Below, piece by piece: positions 56,521-64,000 of a DNA stretch of 64,000 nt (the first letter of the stretch is position 1; every line of letters begins with the position of its first letter). A program made the translations under genes and the position numbers. Source of the DNA: Wenzhouxiangella sp. XN201 (GTDB lineage Bacteria > Pseudomonadota > Gammaproteobacteria > Xanthomonadales > Wenzhouxiangellaceae); assembly GCF_011008905.1 (NCBI RefSeq), contig NZ_JAAIVI010000021.1, positions 98,663 through 162,662 on the forward strand, read 5' to 3'. The notes under the pieces were generated by a model that saw only the letters and a list, made by a program, of their open reading frames with translations, was not told the origin of the DNA and ran no database searches.

Positions 56521-57962
56521 GAATCGTCCTCGAATCGGTCTTCGAAAATCGGGGGGCAGGTTTCGTCCAGATCATCACGGCTGGTGCCGAAGGTATCGGA
56601 GTTGTCCGTGTCGCTAACACCAGCATTGCCGGCATCATTGAAGCTGAAAGTCACGTCGCAGCCTTCGACCGTTGGCAGAGCCAATGGCATGCCCTGATTA
56701 TTGCCGTTGGCGTTGCTCAACGTGTGGAGGGCGAAGATTGCGCCGCCTAGTCCCTGGCCGCCGCCGCCCTCTCCTCCGGCAGCCAAATTGGATTCGAAAG
56801 TAGTGTTCTGGATCGTCAGCGAGCCGGTGCGGATGAAGATGGCGCCGCCGAGGCCCGCTCCGCTGCCGGACGAGCCAGCATCGAGTGCGTCGCCGCCGCC
56901 GAAACCGCCCGAGCCGCTGGAGCCATCGGGTCCTTCGGCATTGCCGCCGACTCCGCCGCCGCCGCCGAAACCGCCATTCCCACCGGCGCCACCGTTACCT
57001 TCGCCGTTGCCACCGCCGCCGCCACCGCCGCCGAATCCACCGAATCCACCGGTCCCCCCGGTGTCGCCGCCGCCGAAACTACCGCCGCCACCGCCGCCGC
57101 CACCACCGAAACCGCCTGATCCGCCAGCGCCGGGACCGCCAAACTCACTTTGGCCGCCGCCACCACCGGCTCCGCCGCCGAAGCCGCCGGCCTCGCCACT
57201 GACCCCTTCTGCTCCGCCGGCACCGGAGAAGTTCCCGCCCCCATCGCCGCCGGCACTGAATGCGTCTCCGCCGCCACCACCGCCGCCGCCGAATGCAGTG
57301 CTGCCGCCGTCGCCGCCGGTCGCGCTTGGATCCCCGCTCAGTCCATCGCCGCCAACGCCCCCATCGCCGCCCATGCCGCCTCCGCCGCCGGCACCAGTGG
57401 CGTTGGACCCGCGATTCGAACCGTCGCCGCCTCTAGCTTCGTTGTTCTCGAAGGTCACACTGCGGATCAGCACGTCTCCGGAATCAATGAAAATGGAACC
57501 GCCAAGGGCCGCGCCGCCACCGCCTCCATCAATGCCCGGTCCACCCTCTGCAATTCCGCCCATCAGGTTGAGCCCGAACAGGCCGACCGTCGGGCCGGTG
57601 TCGCTTCCACCTTCCGAATGGCCGATATGGAAATGGCGTTTCGGCTGAGCTCCCGGATCTAGAGATGTCGCAATGATCGTGATGGGCGAACTGAATGAAC
57701 CGAGCATATCGAGGTCCGAGGTGATCCGGGGCAGTTCCTGTGAGAGGGTCAGCGGCTCCTGGATGACGAGTGTGTCCTTGCCGCTGCCCGCCGGGCATCC
57801 TCCGAAGGTGTTATCCAGATTGGCGGCCGTGATGGCATCGGCCAGGGTGCAGGTGTCACCGTCGACCGGTACCACTGCGGCCTGGGCTGCGACGGGTGCG
57901 ACCAGGGCGGCCGAGATGGCCACCGCCAGGTGCGTGCGGCGTGGAAAAGACTGACAAGTCAT
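56517..57962 (-). CDS. Secreted polyglycine protein with F-x-D-x-F-E tail
   Basis: 481 residues from the ATG at 57962, preceded by GGGAGAAAT. The signal peptide ends AQAA. Residues 30-130 read as a beta-rich module with a CTLADAITAAN motif. Residues about 130-400 are GGX repeats, more than half glycine with Ser, Ala, Asp and Phe, similar in look to PE_PGRS or GGX-rich surface proteins. A module with GAIFALHT ends the repeats, and the tail is IFEDRFEDDS. The frame is certain from the start and the absence of stops. The proline-rich open frame on the other strand is its shadow. Confidence 0.85.
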   Translation of the reverse strand: MTCQSFPRRTHLAVAISAALVAPVAAQAAVVPVDGDTCTLADAITAANLDNTFGGCPAGSGKDTLVIQEPLTLSQELPRITSDLDMLGSFSSPITIIATSLDPGAQPKRHFHIGHSEGGSDTGPTVGLFGLNLMGGIAEGGPGIDGGGGGAALGGSIFIDSGDVLIRSVTFENNEARGGDGSNRGSNATGAGGGGGMGGDGGVGGDGLSGDPSATGGDGGSTAFGGGGGGGGDAFSAGGDGGGNFSGAGGAEGVSGEAGGFGGGAGGGGGQSEFGGPGAGGSGGFGGGGGGGGGSFGGGDTGGTGGFGGFGGGGGGGGNGEGNGGAGGNGGFGGGGGVGGNAEGPDGSSGSGGFGGGDALDAGSSGSGAGLGGAIFIRTGSLTIQNTTFESNLAAGGEGGGGQGLGGAIFALHTLSNANGNNQGMPLALPTVEGCDVTFSFNDAGNAGVSDTDNSDTFGTSRDDLDETCPPIFEDRFEDDS

Positions 57963-58071
57963 CTGGATTTCTCCCTGCAGGCAGCCCCTGGACGACCGGG
58001 CCGCGGAACGATTCACCCACAATACTCCAGCTTGGGGTCCGTCGCCACATCTGCTGGTTGTCGACCGGGCA

Positions 58072-58494
58072 CTAGCTGTATTGCTGCCGCATATGTTCGA
58101 CCGATTCGGCAACGAGTTGCTCGAGCACATCCAGGTCAACATCACCCAGTTGTTTGATATAGAGGCACGATTTCCCGGTCTTGTGTTTTCCCAGATGGCT
58201 CATCAGCTGGTCGAAGTGATCGAAGCCGGGCATGACGTAGAGACTCAGTTCGCGCTTGCGCGGCGAAAAGCCGGTCAAGAACCAGTCACCCTCCCGGCCG
58301 CTTTCATACTTGTAGTGGTAACTGCCGAAACCGACCATCGATTTGCCCCACATCTTCGGCGGCTCTCCGGTGGCGCGCTGCATGATCTTGATCAGCATGC
58401 GGCAGTCAGCACCCTTCTGCGGATCCTCCGCTTCAACGTCATCCAGGAAGGCATTGACGCTGGCGTCGTTCGGTTGCGTTTTGAGTTTGGCCAT
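58072..58494 (-). CDS. DUF1801 domain protein
   Basis: 140 residues, cytoplasmic, of the YdhG/DUF1801 kind: VNAFLDDVEAEDPQKGADCRMLIKIMQ, then the conserved GFGSYHYKY and LSLYVMPGFDHF. The fold is a small iron-sulphur-scaffold-like one, but function is unknown. It is followed on the minus strand by the RIO1-like gene upstream at 58512, only 17 bp away, so they may be co-transcribed. Confidence 0.85.
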   Translation of the reverse strand: MAKLKTQPNDASVNAFLDDVEAEDPQKGADCRMLIKIMQRATGEPPKMWGKSMVGFGSYHYKYESGREGDWFLTGFSPRKRELSLYVMPGFDHFDQLMSHLGKHKTGKSCLYIKQLGDVDLDVLEQLVAESVEHMRQQYS

Positions 58495-58511
58495 CGAGTA
58501 AGATTCTCTAT

Positions 58512-59381
58512 TCAGTAGTCGCCTGGCTCATCTGAGGACTCTTCCTGCATCCGTTCCTGTCGCTCTCGCTCTTCTTCCCGGGCGGCGTCTATGATAGCCA
58601 TCAGCTCGCCGAGGTTCACATCATGAGCTGAGGGATGGTAGTGACCGGTCAACGGGGTGTCGGCATCGAGATTGCCCGATGCGTAGCGCGACCACATTTC
58701 CTTTCCGTATTCAGTTTTGAGCAGTTCCGGCGAGAACCGGCCGAAGAAGTGCTTCATTCGATCGACGTCGCGCACCAGCAACATCGCCGCACTGTTGTTG
58801 GCCGCCGCATTGACGGCTTGTGGCAGGTCGATAATGACCGGGCCGGTGTCATCGACCAAAACATTGAACTCTGACAGGTCGCCGTGAATCAGGCCGGCGG
58901 CCAGCATTCGAACGATTTCGGCGATGATCCGGCCGTGGTATTCACGCGCCTGTTCTGCACTCAGAGTCATGCCGTCGAGTCGCGGTGCCACATTACCTTC
59001 GGCATCGACGATCAGCTCCATCAGCAGCACGCCATCGACAAAGCCATGCGGGCGCGGCACGCGTACGCCGGCCGCCGAAAGACGATAGAGGGCGTCGGCC
59101 TCGGCGTTCAGCCACTCCTTTTCCTGTTCCTTCTGGCCGTAGCGGGTGCGCTTGTTCATCGCCCGGGCGCGCCGCGTGTTGCGCACGCTGCGGCCCTCCC
59201 GGTACTGCGCGGCCTGCCTGAAGCCGCGCACATTGGCCTCCTTGAACACCTTGGCGCAGCGCTTCTCGGCACCGCACCGCACGACGAAAACGTCGGCTTC
59301 CTTGCCGCTCTTGAGCGGGCGCAGCACTTCGTCAATCAGGCCGTCCTCGGCCAGGGGTTTCAAGCGGGCGGGAATTTTCAT
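58512..59381 (-). CDS. RIO1-family serine/threonine kinase
   Basis: 289 residues. An N-terminal Gly-rich nucleotide loop (SGKEADVFVV) and the ATP Lys in CAKVFKEANVRG are followed by a RIO-specific basic insert (RSVRNTRRARAMNKRTRYG). The catalytic loop is HGDLSEFNVLV (Asp168, Asn173) and the metal loop is IIDLPQA (Asp185). Archaeal and eukaryotic Rio1 act in ribosome maturation; the bacterial role is unclear. The tail (EEERERQERMQEESS) is highly charged. Confidence 0.9.
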   Translation of the reverse strand: MKIPARLKPLAEDGLIDEVLRPLKSGKEADVFVVRCGAEKRCAKVFKEANVRGFRQAAQYREGRSVRNTRRARAMNKRTRYGQKEQEKEWLNAEADALYRLSAAGVRVPRPHGFVDGVLLMELIVDAEGNVAPRLDGMTLSAEQAREYHGRIIAEIVRMLAAGLIHGDLSEFNVLVDDTGPVIIDLPQAVNAAANNSAAMLLVRDVDRMKHFFGRFSPELLKTEYGKEMWSRYASGNLDADTPLTGHYHPSAHDVNLGELMAIIDAAREEERERQERMQEESSDEPGDY

Positions 59382-59419
59382 CGGGGGCGATTATGCCATC
59401 CATTGTCGATGGCCACGAA

Positions 59420-60028
59420 CTATACTGAGTTGCGTACGATCTGATAATCGATTGGCTTGAAACGGAAATTGTTCGACTGTCCAGCGGAACAGGCGGAAAT
59501 CGCCACCACAAGCGGCATTTCGGCACGTAGGCGAACGAAATCTCCTGCTTTGCTGAGCGGCGGAAGGACCCGGAATGATCCTGTGGTGGTATCTATGGAA
59601 ACGTGCATGAAAACGTTAAAGGCGATAGGGATGCGATCGACACTGATGTCGTAAGGAGCCAGTGCCGCTGCCAGATTGCCCTCACAGCCCGGGCGGCCCT
59701 CACTCTCTCCGTATATGATCTCGAATGTCTCTTTTGAACAGGGGGTCAGAGTAAAGTCGTGTCGACCGCAGGTATCCTCCATTATGGTGAGCATGGGCCG
59801 GCTGCGGTTCGAGTAAAGGATATCGCCCGCCGTGAGCCAAAGTCGTGCAGCATAATCAAGGGAACGGCCGGAAGACAGATACTCCGCATCATCCGGATGC
59901 CCAAAAGCCACTACATCGCTTACTTGTTGGCCTTCAGGATCGATGATTACCAGTTCATCACCCATGCCGAGCTCAACCGCCTGGGCGGAGCAGGGCGGGA
60001 TTCTAACCGGTGCCACGTCGGTGTTCAC
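59420..60028 (-). CDS. DUF1989 family (urea carboxylase-associated) protein
   Basis: 202 residues. The core has DPEGQQVSDVVAF, a hydrophobic stretch, and EDTCGRHDF and EGNLAAALAPY, the pattern of DUF1989 with its Cys/His metal-type site. Two members of this family (CgdA and CgdB) form carboxyguanidine deiminase in guanidine breakdown, and others are associated with urea carboxylase. The ATG overlaps the YqcI/YcgG stop by four bases. Neither partner nor carboxylase gene is nearby, so the substrate is uncertain. Confidence 0.85.
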   Translation of the reverse strand: MNTDVAPVRIPPCSAQAVELGMGDELVIIDPEGQQVSDVVAFGHPDDAEYLSSGRSLDYAARLWLTAGDILYSNRSRPMLTIMEDTCGRHDFTLTPCSKETFEIIYGESEGRPGCEGNLAAALAPYDISVDRIPIAFNVFMHVSIDTTTGSFRVLPPLSKAGDFVRLRAEMPLVVAISACSAGQSNNFRFKPIDYQIVRNSV

Positions 60029-60744
60029 GGCTGTTCCCTGAAATCAATTGGGCATCGCCAGCCGGCCTCCACCTTACGGCCGCTGTACTGTCTGGCCTCA
60101 CTTGCAGCACCGAACTCCGCCAGGTTGGGGTTTAGAGACCCTTGCAGTGCGAGATCGCGTGATCGAGTGGCCTTCTGCATCTTCCAGTAGCGCCCGTCTT
60201 CACGCAGCTTCTCGAACTGGCGATGAGAATTGAACACCAGCACCGGATGGCTGAATCTCCTGGCGAGTCGCGACGAATGTGCATGCAGTCCAATAACAAA
60301 GAACGGGTGTCCCGCCATGCTCAAGCTGAATAGTGGGTTATCAGCATCGCTGCTGACATCGTGAGCAGTATCATTTCCAGCCAAAACGTCAAGCCTGTGG
60401 ATTCGCCCCAACTGCGACCACAGCAAGGACTCAAAACAAAGCTCGCTCATATCGAGTGGCCCACGGAATATGGCGACGTAGGAATGCACGATGTCCTTAT
60501 CGCTAGCATCTGCTTCGATCATATCAACAAATTGAGAAAGTCCTTCTATCAGTAGACCGTCATTGTCTCTGTCCCCCAATGTACCGAACTCATGAATTTC
60601 GATAGAGCCGCGCGCTAAAGCGGACTTGGCCCCCACGCAGGGATAGCCAGCGTCATCAAGCAACTCAAAGAAACTCCCGCTCAAATCCAGAGCGGGCATG
60701 ATGTTCTTGTCGATATGACTAGAGCCTTCAGTTGATTCCATCAT
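60025..60744 (-). CDS. YqcI/YcgG family protein (GntA-like heme N-oxygenase)
   Basis: 239 residues from the ATG at 60744. The N-terminal GYPCVGAKSAL and the central HPFFVIGLHAHSSRLARRFSHPVLVFNSHRQFEKLREDGRY match the YqcI/YcgG pattern. GntA of this family N-hydroxylates a guanidino compound in guanitoxin synthesis, with heme. Base composition looks a little less GC-rich than in the flanking genes. Open frames before 60744 are not family-like. It is translationally coupled to DUF1989 and divergent from the GGDEF-EAL gene. Confidence 0.8.
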   Translation of the reverse strand: MMESTEGSSHIDKNIMPALDLSGSFFELLDDAGYPCVGAKSALARGSIEIHEFGTLGDRDNDGLLIEGLSQFVDMIEADASDKDIVHSYVAIFRGPLDMSELCFESLLWSQLGRIHRLDVLAGNDTAHDVSSDADNPLFSLSMAGHPFFVIGLHAHSSRLARRFSHPVLVFNSHRQFEKLREDGRYWKMQKATRSRDLALQGSLNPNLAEFGAASEARQYSGRKVEAGWRCPIDFREQP

Positions 60745-60934
60745 TGTCTCTTCACTTTTGTGCGAAGAAATACTAGCTTTCGAAGCGAAGAGAAGTATGT
60801 GCGGGCACCCACATTGTCGGGTGGTACTGAGCGGCGAGGAAGGGTTGCGCCATGGGCAATGGAAAGGCGCCCTGTGGCCAATGAGCCCACGTTTCAGTAG
60901 TATGGGCGGTCCAGGTTCGCGATTTTGGAGTGGC

Positions 60935-62773
60935 ATGGCTTCGGATCAGACAGCCAGCGTACCCGCCCCGCCCATTCCGGAAGACGAAGTCGAGCGGCTG
61001 GAGGAACTGCGCTCCCTCCACATCCTCGACACGGCCGCCGAGGAGCGTTTTGATCGTTACACGCAACTCGTCGCCGATGTGTTCGACTTCCCGGTTGTGC
61101 TCGTATCACTCATCGACAGGGATCGCCAGTGGATCAAATCCAGCTGCGGACTTGATTTGAAGCAGACTGAGCGGGATGTGTCGTTCTGCGCTCACGCCAT
61201 CAATGAAAGCGGCATATTCATCGTGCCGGATGCCCGCGAGGATTCCCGGTTCGCCGACAATCGTTTGGTCACTGGCCCGCCCTACATCCGGTTCTATGCC
61301 GGTTGCTCGGTTCACGGGCCGAACGGCTATCCGCTCGGTACGCTGTGTGTCATCGACCGTGAGCCTCGGGATTTCGATCAACGGCGGTGCGATCAGCTGC
61401 GCCAGTTCGCCCAGCTGGTCGAGCGTGAAATCTGCCACAGACATGAATTCGATAAGCTCAGGGAGTCGGTCGAGTACAAGGCCTTCAACGATCCACTGAC
61501 TCGACTGCCGAATAAACGCACGTTTATTGACCGTCTGGACACCCTGATTGCAGTCCGGGAAGCGGAAGGGGGTCACCTGGCCGTCGTGTTGTTCAATCTC
61601 GGTGGCTTGCGCTATATCAATCAGGCGTTCGGCGTCTCCACCGGCGATGAGCTGCTGCGCGAGGTCGCCGGTCGCCTGGAGGGGGCTGCCCCCGCTGACG
61701 CGAGTCCGGCTCGTCTCGGCGGAGATGAGTTCGTACTTGTCCTGCCGACGGTCGACGGCGAAGCCGGCGCCGTGGATGCGACACTCGAACGCATTCGTGC
61801 GGCACTGAGTCGGCCTTACCACGTCGGTGGCCGGGAGCACTTCGTCAACTTCCAGGTTGGCGTTAGTTTCTATCCCGAACATGGCAGCAGGTCGGCCGCA
61901 TTGCTGGAGAAGGCTTGTGCGGCGATCCACACGCGCGAGGCAGGTGTGACTGCGACCGCAAGGCATTACAGCCCCGCACACGCGTTACACGTTTCACAGC
62001 GTTTGCACATGGAAACGCGAATGCGGCGCGGGCTCGAAGCAGGCAATTTCCGTTTCGAGTACCAGCCGATCGTGTCACTTACCGATGGAAAGATGGGGGC
62101 GGTCGAAGCGTTGATGCGCTGGGACGACGATGAAGTCGAGGATACCTCTCCATCTTTGTTCATTCCGCTGGCCGAACAGTCGGGGCTGATTCTGCCCCTG
62201 GGGGAGTGGGCGCTCGAGGAGATAATTGGTCAGCTCAGCGCCTGGTGCCGGGCCGATGAGAGCTGGCTTGTCCCGGTCACGATCAACGTCTCCGCACCCC
62301 AGCTTCAGCAACCAGACTTTGCGCGCAGCCTGCTCGACAGAATGAATGCCATGGAGCTGGAGCCCAGCCTGGTCCGGATCGAGGTGACCGAGTTTTCCCT
62401 GGTGCTGGATACTGACAGCGTGCGTGAAAACCTGTTGGATCTGAATGATTCCGGTGTCGAATCCGTGATCGATGATTTTGGCACAGGGTATTGTTCGATG
62501 GAGTACTTGCGCAGGATGCCGATCTCCACACTCAAGATCGATCGCACTTTTATCAGCGGAATCCCGGCAGAGCGGAATGACGTGGCCATTACCCGAAGCA
62601 TTCTGGCCATGGCCCGAAGCCTGGAGCTGGGAACGGTGGCCGAAGGCGTGGAGCGACGCGAGCAGCTCGAGCTTCTAAGCGAGGAAGGCTGTGATGCCGT
62701 TCAGGGCTTCCTGCTGGCCCGCCCGGCTCCGCCGGAGAAAATTCCTGGTTATGCTGGAAAGATGCTGGTCTGA
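60935..62773 (+). CDS. GAF-GGDEF-EAL cyclic-di-GMP phosphodiesterase
   Basis: 612 residues from the ATG at 60935 with GGAG upstream. A GAF domain (about 20-165) precedes a GGDEF domain (185-345) and an EAL domain (360-610). GGDEF (262-266) is retained, but the metal-binding loop reads FNLGGLRYINQ, where cyclases have a D-x-D-x-F-K...N-D pattern, and no I-site is present. The EAL site is complete: EAL 391, IEVTE, DDFGTGYCS, LKID, AEGVE. It should therefore break cyclic-di-GMP and may bind GTP as a regulator. Confidence 0.9.
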   Translation: MASDQTASVPAPPIPEDEVERLEELRSLHILDTAAEERFDRYTQLVADVFDFPVVLVSLIDRDRQWIKSSCGLDLKQTERDVSFCAHAINESGIFIVPDAREDSRFADNRLVTGPPYIRFYAGCSVHGPNGYPLGTLCVIDREPRDFDQRRCDQLRQFAQLVEREICHRHEFDKLRESVEYKAFNDPLTRLPNKRTFIDRLDTLIAVREAEGGHLAVVLFNLGGLRYINQAFGVSTGDELLREVAGRLEGAAPADASPARLGGDEFVLVLPTVDGEAGAVDATLERIRAALSRPYHVGGREHFVNFQVGVSFYPEHGSRSAALLEKACAAIHTREAGVTATARHYSPAHALHVSQRLHMETRMRRGLEAGNFRFEYQPIVSLTDGKMGAVEALMRWDDDEVEDTSPSLFIPLAEQSGLILPLGEWALEEIIGQLSAWCRADESWLVPVTINVSAPQLQQPDFARSLLDRMNAMELEPSLVRIEVTEFSLVLDTDSVRENLLDLNDSGVESVIDDFGTGYCSMEYLRRMPISTLKIDRTFISGIPAERNDVAITRSILAMARSLELGTVAEGVERREQLELLSEEGCDAVQGFLLARPAPPEKIPGYAGKMLV

Positions 62774-62834
62774 GTTTCCGATCAACTTCTTCTGCCGAAG
62801 AAACCGGCACTCCCTTGGTCGCTCGAGTGAATGA

Positions 62835-63365
62835 TCATTCCGACCGCTCATAGAAGATTCGCCACCGAAGTTGCCAGGTGTGTCCGTTATCCTCGGAGAT
62901 CTCCCAGTCCCAGGTCAGCGAATCTTCAGTGATATCGTAGAATTTCATCCGTTGTACGACTTCTTTACCCTGTGGGTTCATTCCGGTGCGTCTGAAGATG
63001 CGTTTGTTGCCGTCAACTTCGCCGACAAAATCCAGGTATCCCCCCTGATTGTCTACCCACGTTTGCTTCCAGGTTCCAGTCTGAGCCTGATAGACCGAAT
63101 AGCTTCTACCGACGAAGCCCTGGTACGCGCCGGAGTGTGCTTCGAAGTTCTCTTTGATGACCTTGCCGTCCAGTACCCGTTCAATATGGTTGGTGCCACG
63201 TGCGGTCGTGCCGTCTGCATCTTCCCAGGTCAAATCCCATGTGCCCAACCAGAAGTCGAAATATGCTTCGGGTTCCAGCTCGCTGACGCTGGTTTCGGCG
63301 TAGACAATCTGCAGGCTCATTGCAAGAATCAAGGCTACGATGAGAGAAATAATGTGTTTCTTCAT
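62835..63365 (-). CDS. DUF1579-like secreted protein
   Basis: 176 residues with a signal peptide (1-23). The mature chain has FDFWLGTWDLTWEDADG, GTNHIERVLDGKVIKE and a beta-barrel-like series (FRRTGMNPQGKEV, LTWDWEISEDNGHTW), typical of the DUF1579/lipocalin-like small barrels. It is less GC-rich than the genes around it. Function unknown. The preceding gap to the partial esterase gene contains nothing I can support. Confidence 0.75.
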   Translation of the reverse strand: MKKHIISLIVALILAMSLQIVYAETSVSELEPEAYFDFWLGTWDLTWEDADGTTARGTNHIERVLDGKVIKENFEAHSGAYQGFVGRSYSVYQAQTGTWKQTWVDNQGGYLDFVGEVDGNKRIFRRTGMNPQGKEVVQRMKFYDITEDSLTWDWEISEDNGHTWQLRWRIFYERSE

Positions 63366-63588
63366 GATGATTCTCCTCCTGCAAGCGATTCTACATTCAA
63401 TTGGATTTGAAACAAGAATCAGGATACTGTGAATTCCTGAAACCGGCGTGACACTTGAGGATTAGAACCGAAGCCAGCCAGTGCCGTTCGTGAGAATGAC
63501 GCTGTCGGAACACTTGATTATTGCCTGTCGCCGTATACCTGTTTAAATGTTCTTTCTGACTTCCTGCCGGACTGGGTAATTCTAGATA

Positions 63589-64000
63589 ATGAATGTATCA
63601 ATCACTCTGCGATTCCTTGCTTTGATGTGCTTTGCCATGACTGCTGCTGCGGACGATGTTTCCGACGCGCTTGTCATCGGTGACACCTTTGAAATTGAGT
63701 CCAGCGTCCTGAATGAAACTCGTCGGATCAATGTCTTTACGCCAACAGTATTCGGCGAGCCTGTCAAAAAGCCCTTGCCGGTTCTGTATATGCCCGATGG
63801 CGGTATCGATGAGGACTTCTTGCACATTGCCGGGCTGCTCCAGGTACTCGTTTCCAACGGCAGTATGCGGCCCTTTCTGCTGGTCGGGATCGAGAACACG
63901 CAGCGTCGTCGCGACATGACCGGGCCGAGCGACGACCCCGAGGATCAGGCGATCGCGGAGCAAATCGGCGGTGCTGCCGAATTCCGGGCATTCATTCGGG
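63589..64000 (+). CDS. Alpha/beta-hydrolase (esterase-D-like), truncated by the window end
   Basis: 137 residues are visible from the ATG at 63589, and the frame stays open to the last base. A weak signal peptide (about 1-20) comes first. ETRRINVFTPTVFG, PLPVLYMPDGGIDEDF and PFLLVGIENTQRRRDMTGPS are the opening of the putative-esterase family (enterochelin esterase-like, BesA-like). The catalytic Ser, Asp and His would lie beyond the window. The start is upstream-checked: an ATG four bases later is out of frame. Confidence 0.8.
   Translation, partial: MNVSITLRFLALMCFAMTAAADDVSDALVIGDTFEIESSVLNETRRINVFTPTVFGEPVKKPLPVLYMPDGGIDEDFLHIAGLLQVLVSNGSMRPFLLVGIENTQRRRDMTGPSDDPEDQAIAEQIGGAAEFRAFIR

Noticed and set aside
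56701-57648. A 315-codon proline-rich frame on the plus strand
   Set aside because: It is the complement of the GGX repeats of the minus-strand gene, which has a signal peptide, a ribosome-binding site and folded end modules.

Overview
This window comes from a GC-rich, Gram-negative bacterium that is almost certainly a gammaproteobacterium of the Lysobacterales/Chromatiales kind; a Wenzhouxiangella-like relative is my best guess, but that is inference. The reasons are an rrn operon with tRNA-Ile(GAU) and tRNA-Ala(UGC) in the spacer, the pilTU-yggS-proC-yggT and aroK-aroB-hemE neighbourhoods, an exosortase H, and TonB-dependent receptors. No prophage, insertion sequence, integron or CRISPR array is visible.

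Layout. 1-3827: the end of an rRNA operon (16S 3' end, two tRNAs, 23S, 5S, strong terminator). 4080-14782: housekeeping genes and transporters, namely a Bcr/CflA exporter, a TlpA-like thioredoxin, a dicarboxylate symporter, glnS, the overlapping set aroK-aroB-hemE, an exosortase H/SDR/pdxH operon and trmH. 14847-22446: TerB-like and DUF4426 proteins, yggT-proC-yggS, divergent pilT-pilU, and a two-component system whose only obvious upstream DNA contains an inverted repeat and a terminator. 22660-30627: small envelope proteins, a plug-less outer-membrane barrel, and the central carbon genes tkt-gap-pgk, with intergenic gaps filled by repeats. 30802-51437: an accessory, mainly secreted or transport-related set: Ntn acylase, DUF3500 protein, TonB receptor, 5'-nucleotidase, gpsA-gdpD, EamA exporter, a diguanylate cyclase, a vanadium-haloperoxidase-like enzyme with a divergent HxlR regulator, an NSS transporter and a beta-lactamase-fold hydrolase. 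51449-57962: an envelope block on the minus strand, made of a three-gene operon (anchored protein, cysteine-rich helical protein, OmpA-family protein), a beta-helix protein and a polyglycine protein coupled to a PKHD hydroxylase. 58072-64000: DUF1801, a RIO1 kinase, an overlapping DUF1989/YqcI-YcgG pair, a GAF-GGDEF-EAL protein, a DUF1579-like protein and a truncated esterase.

How the genes work together. tkt, gap and pgk serve glycolysis and the pentose phosphate pathway. gpsA and gdpD both produce or use glycerol-3-phosphate. yggS and pdxH both concern pyridoxal phosphate. pilTU power twitching motility, and two cyclic-di-GMP proteins may set the switch between motile and sessile life.

The most unusual material lies in three places. 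(1) Intergenic DNA: five loci of 7-8 bp words, several folded into long inverted repeats, and a REP-like hairpin family with four copies, one of them inside the rrn operon. (2) The uncharacterised envelope operon at 51449-53902 and the neighbouring secreted proteins, which share a short F-x-D-x-F-E carboxy-terminal tail. (3) The DUF1989/YqcI-YcgG pair, which looks like a small guanidino-compound module.
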